A stretch of DNA of 5,497 nucleotides from Thermodesulfobacteriota bacterium. GTDB taxonomy: Bacteria; Desulfobacterota; RBG-13-43-22. Made by a program: the position numbers and the translations under genes. Below are positions 3,912-5,497 of the stretch, in pieces. The notes below the pieces were generated by a model, which was not told the origin of the DNA, searched no databases, and saw nothing but the letters and a program-made list of their open reading frames with translations. The DNA is taken from positions 1 through 5,497 of the forward strand of contig JALOOY010000147.1 of the NCBI GenBank assembly GCA_025454185.1, in the 5' to 3' direction. Each line of letters opens with the position of its first letter. Position 1 is the first letter of the stretch.

Positions 3912-5321
3912 ATGGAATTCAACCTGGCCAGGCGGGAGAAAAACAGAGAGCGGGAGGAGCAGGTCCCGGAGCCGGCGCCGGCCGTGCGCCTGCAGAAGGA
4001 GCTGCTTGAAGAGGCCCTGCGCTCCGGGGCCAGCGACATCCACGTGGAACCGCAGGTGGGCGCGGTCCAGGTGCGCTACCGGATCGACGGCGGCCTCACG
4101 GCGGGTCCCCGCCTGCCCAAACAGGTACAGGAAAACCTGGTCTCCCGTTTCAAGATCAGTTGCAACCTGAACATCAGCGAGAAGCGCCATCCCCAGGACG
4201 GCAGTTTCCGCTCCACGGTTCTGGGACAGCCGTTGGATCTGCGGGTTTCCTGTCTGCCCGCCCTCTGGGGCGAAAAGCTGGTGATCCGCCTCCTGGCCCA
4301 GGAATCGAGTGGGCGCTCCCTGGATCAACTCGGCATTGACAGCGCTCTGCTGCGAACCCTGACCGTCCTGGCCGAAAGACCCCAGGGCATGATTCTGGTC
4401 GTAGGGCCCACGGGCAGCGGCAAATCGACGACCCTCCAGGCCCTGCTCCAGGCCATCCGCCGGCCCCGGCTCAATATCCTGACGCTGGAAGACCCGGTGG
4501 AATACCTCCAGGAGGGCCTGACCCAGGTCCAGGTGAACGAGAAGATCGGCCTCACCTTCGCCGCGGCCCTGCGCTCTGTCCTGCGGCAGGACCCGGATGT
4601 CATCATGGTCGGGGAGATACGGGATGAAGAAACAGCCCTGATCGCCTTTCGGGCCGCCATGACCGGGCATCTGGTGTTGAGCACCCTCCATACCAACGAC
4701 GCGGTGGCCACCGTTACCCGACTTTTCAATCTCGGTCTGCCTCCGTATCTGATCGCCTCTTCCCTGCTGGGGATTCTTTCCCAGCGCTTGATTCGACGCA
4801 ACTGCCCCCATTGCCGGGAAGCCTATCCCCCTGCCGGGGAGTTTTTTCAGCGTTACCCTTTTCTATCCCCCTTATTGGGACCGGACAGGCACGATTTTTT
4901 GCAGCGGGGCCGGGGCTGTCCCGCCTGCCGGGAGACCGGCGTCGCCGGCCGGGAGGGTGTCTTCGAACTGCTGACCGTAAGTCCGGCCATTCGTCAGGCC
5001 ATATTGAACCGGGCCACCGAAGGGGAAATACGCTCCCTGGCCGCTGCCGAAGGGATGGAATCGCTTTTGGACTGCGCCCGGGAAAAGCTGCGGGCCGGGA
5101 CCATCGACCTGGAGGAAATGATGCGCGTCGTGCCCTACGAGGTGGGGACCCCGGTCTGTCCCGTCTGCCAGTATCCCCTGGAGGCCTCCTACCGCTTCTG
5201 CCCCCACTGCGCCGCCGTACTGGTCCGGCAATGCGGCTCCTGCGGGCAGGAGCTGAAAAAACAATGGCGCCTCTGCCCCCGTTGCGGCCGGACCCCCGCT
5301 CCGGATTCCGGGGGCGCTTAG
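3912..5321 (+). CDS. GspE/PilB-family secretion or pilus ATPase with C-terminal double zinc ribbon
   Basis: This 469-residue cytoplasmic hexameric ATPase family powers type II secretion or type IV pilus assembly. After a short charged N-terminus comes the N2E domain, with GASDIHVEP (39-47), VRYRIDG (54-60) and KRHPQDG (91-97). The motor has Walker A GPTGSGKS (165-172), the Asp box LEDPVEY (192-198), Walker B VIMVGEIRD (230-238) and the His box STLHTND (257-263). A tetracysteine site follows: C298-x2-C301 and C336-x2-C339. That site marks the GspE/PilB branch rather than the retraction ATPase PilT. The canonical end (GTIDLEEMMRVV, about 396-407) is followed by eight more cysteines as four CxxC pairs: 416/419, 430/433, 441/444 and 455/458. 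This is a double zinc ribbon. The N-terminal N1E/MshEN domain of full GspE or PilB is missing. No other secretion or pilus gene is visible, so the system it serves is unknown. A start at 3906 would add two residues. Confidence 0.93.
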   Translation: MEFNLARREKNREREEQVPEPAPAVRLQKELLEEALRSGASDIHVEPQVGAVQVRYRIDGGLTAGPRLPKQVQENLVSRFKISCNLNISEKRHPQDGSFRSTVLGQPLDLRVSCLPALWGEKLVIRLLAQESSGRSLDQLGIDSALLRTLTVLAERPQGMILVVGPTGSGKSTTLQALLQAIRRPRLNILTLEDPVEYLQEGLTQVQVNEKIGLTFAAALRSVLRQDPDVIMVGEIRDEETALIAFRAAMTGHLVLSTLHTNDAVATVTRLFNLGLPPYLIASSLLGILSQRLIRRNCPHCREAYPPAGEFFQRYPFLSPLLGPDRHDFLQRGRGCPACRETGVAGREGVFELLTVSPAIRQAILNRATEGEIRSLAAAEGMESLLDCAREKLRAGTIDLEEMMRVVPYEVGTPVCPVCQYPLEASYRFCPHCAAVLVRQCGSCGQELKKQWRLCPRCGRTPAPDSGGA

Positions 5322-5368
5322 TACAGGATTCTACAATGTGGGCACCCTATAGGCTGAAAAAAATGAAG

Positions 5369-5496
5369 GTCGTGACCACTCCGGGTGAAGCCCGGCAGCA
5401 CCTCGTCACGCCGGTGCCATGAGCTTGGTCGAAGGACCGGCATCCAGGAGAGTCCTATCCCTTTCCCACCTGGATCCTGGCCTGCGCCAGGATGAC
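5369..5496. repeat. Palindromic, cloverleaf-like intergenic repeat
   Basis: Several nested inverted repeats are packed after the ATPase gene. CCGGG/CCCGG (5381-5385, 5391-5395) has the loop TGAAG and is enclosed by CGTGAC/GTCACG (5371-5376, 5405-5410). Next are GCCGGT/ACCGGC (5410-5415, 5436-5441), ATCCAGG/CCTGGAT (5442-5448, 5469-5475) and the perfect 8-bp ATCCTGGC/GCCAGGAT (5474-5481, 5486-5493) with loop CTGC. GTCA (5405-5408) can close with TGAC (5493-5496). This fits a bacterial interspersed palindromic repeat that may extend beyond the window. There is no T-tract, so it is not a typical terminator, and I see no gene in 5322-5497. Confidence 0.65.
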
Positions 5497-5497
5497 C

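Noticed and set aside
4811..5422. Forward open frame overlapping the ATPase C-terminus in another frame
   Set aside because: It is a frame-shifted shadow. The ATPase frame keeps all twelve cysteines in regular CxxC pairs through this region.

Overview
The window reads as a piece of a GC-rich Gram-negative bacterial chromosome. A deltaproteobacterial (Desulfobacterota-like) host is my best guess. It rests on the general look of the proteins and on intergenic repeat types that I recall from such genomes (ACCGCAAAGACGC-type ends, period-7 AACCAGY and GAACATC runs, CCGG hairpins with GTCA/TGAC ends). This is not proven from the sequence. All genes I can support lie on the plus strand.

Layout. 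Positions 3-83 hold the last 26 codons of an upstream gene, possibly an outer-membrane beta-barrel protein. Positions 84-416 have no credible gene but are full of short period-7 repeats and GC-rich hairpins. A sigma70-like promoter (417-445) is followed by a strong terminator-like hairpin with a nine-T tract (502-540), and then a cold-shock protein gene (602-805) with a good ribosome binding site and its own intrinsic terminator (828-869). A 184-bp MITE-like element with terminal inverted repeats (896-1079) sits directly upstream of recN (1128-2843). recN is translationally coupled by a TGATG overlap to a nucleoside phosphorylase/nucleosidase-superfamily gene (2843-3577). A 334-bp intergenic region follows, with an 11-bp perfect hairpin, a dispersed repeat that also occurs inverted near the window start, and a tandem 14-mer. 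Next comes a GspE/PilB-type secretion/pilus ATPase (3912-5321). It lacks the usual N-terminal domain and carries an eight-cysteine double zinc ribbon at its C-terminus. The last 130 bases form a palindromic, cloverleaf-like repeat that probably runs to or past the window edge.

Function. The genes do not form one pathway. The cold-shock protein is an RNA chaperone, RecN is an SMC-like double-strand-break repair ATPase, its coupled partner is likely a purine-nucleoside-cleaving enzyme, and the ATPase belongs to type II secretion/type IV pilus machinery. I see no clearly new multi-gene system. The points most worth a second look are the promoter-terminator arrangement in the csp leader, the zinc-ribbon fusion on the N-terminally short ATPase, and the density of structured repeats in every intergenic gap.
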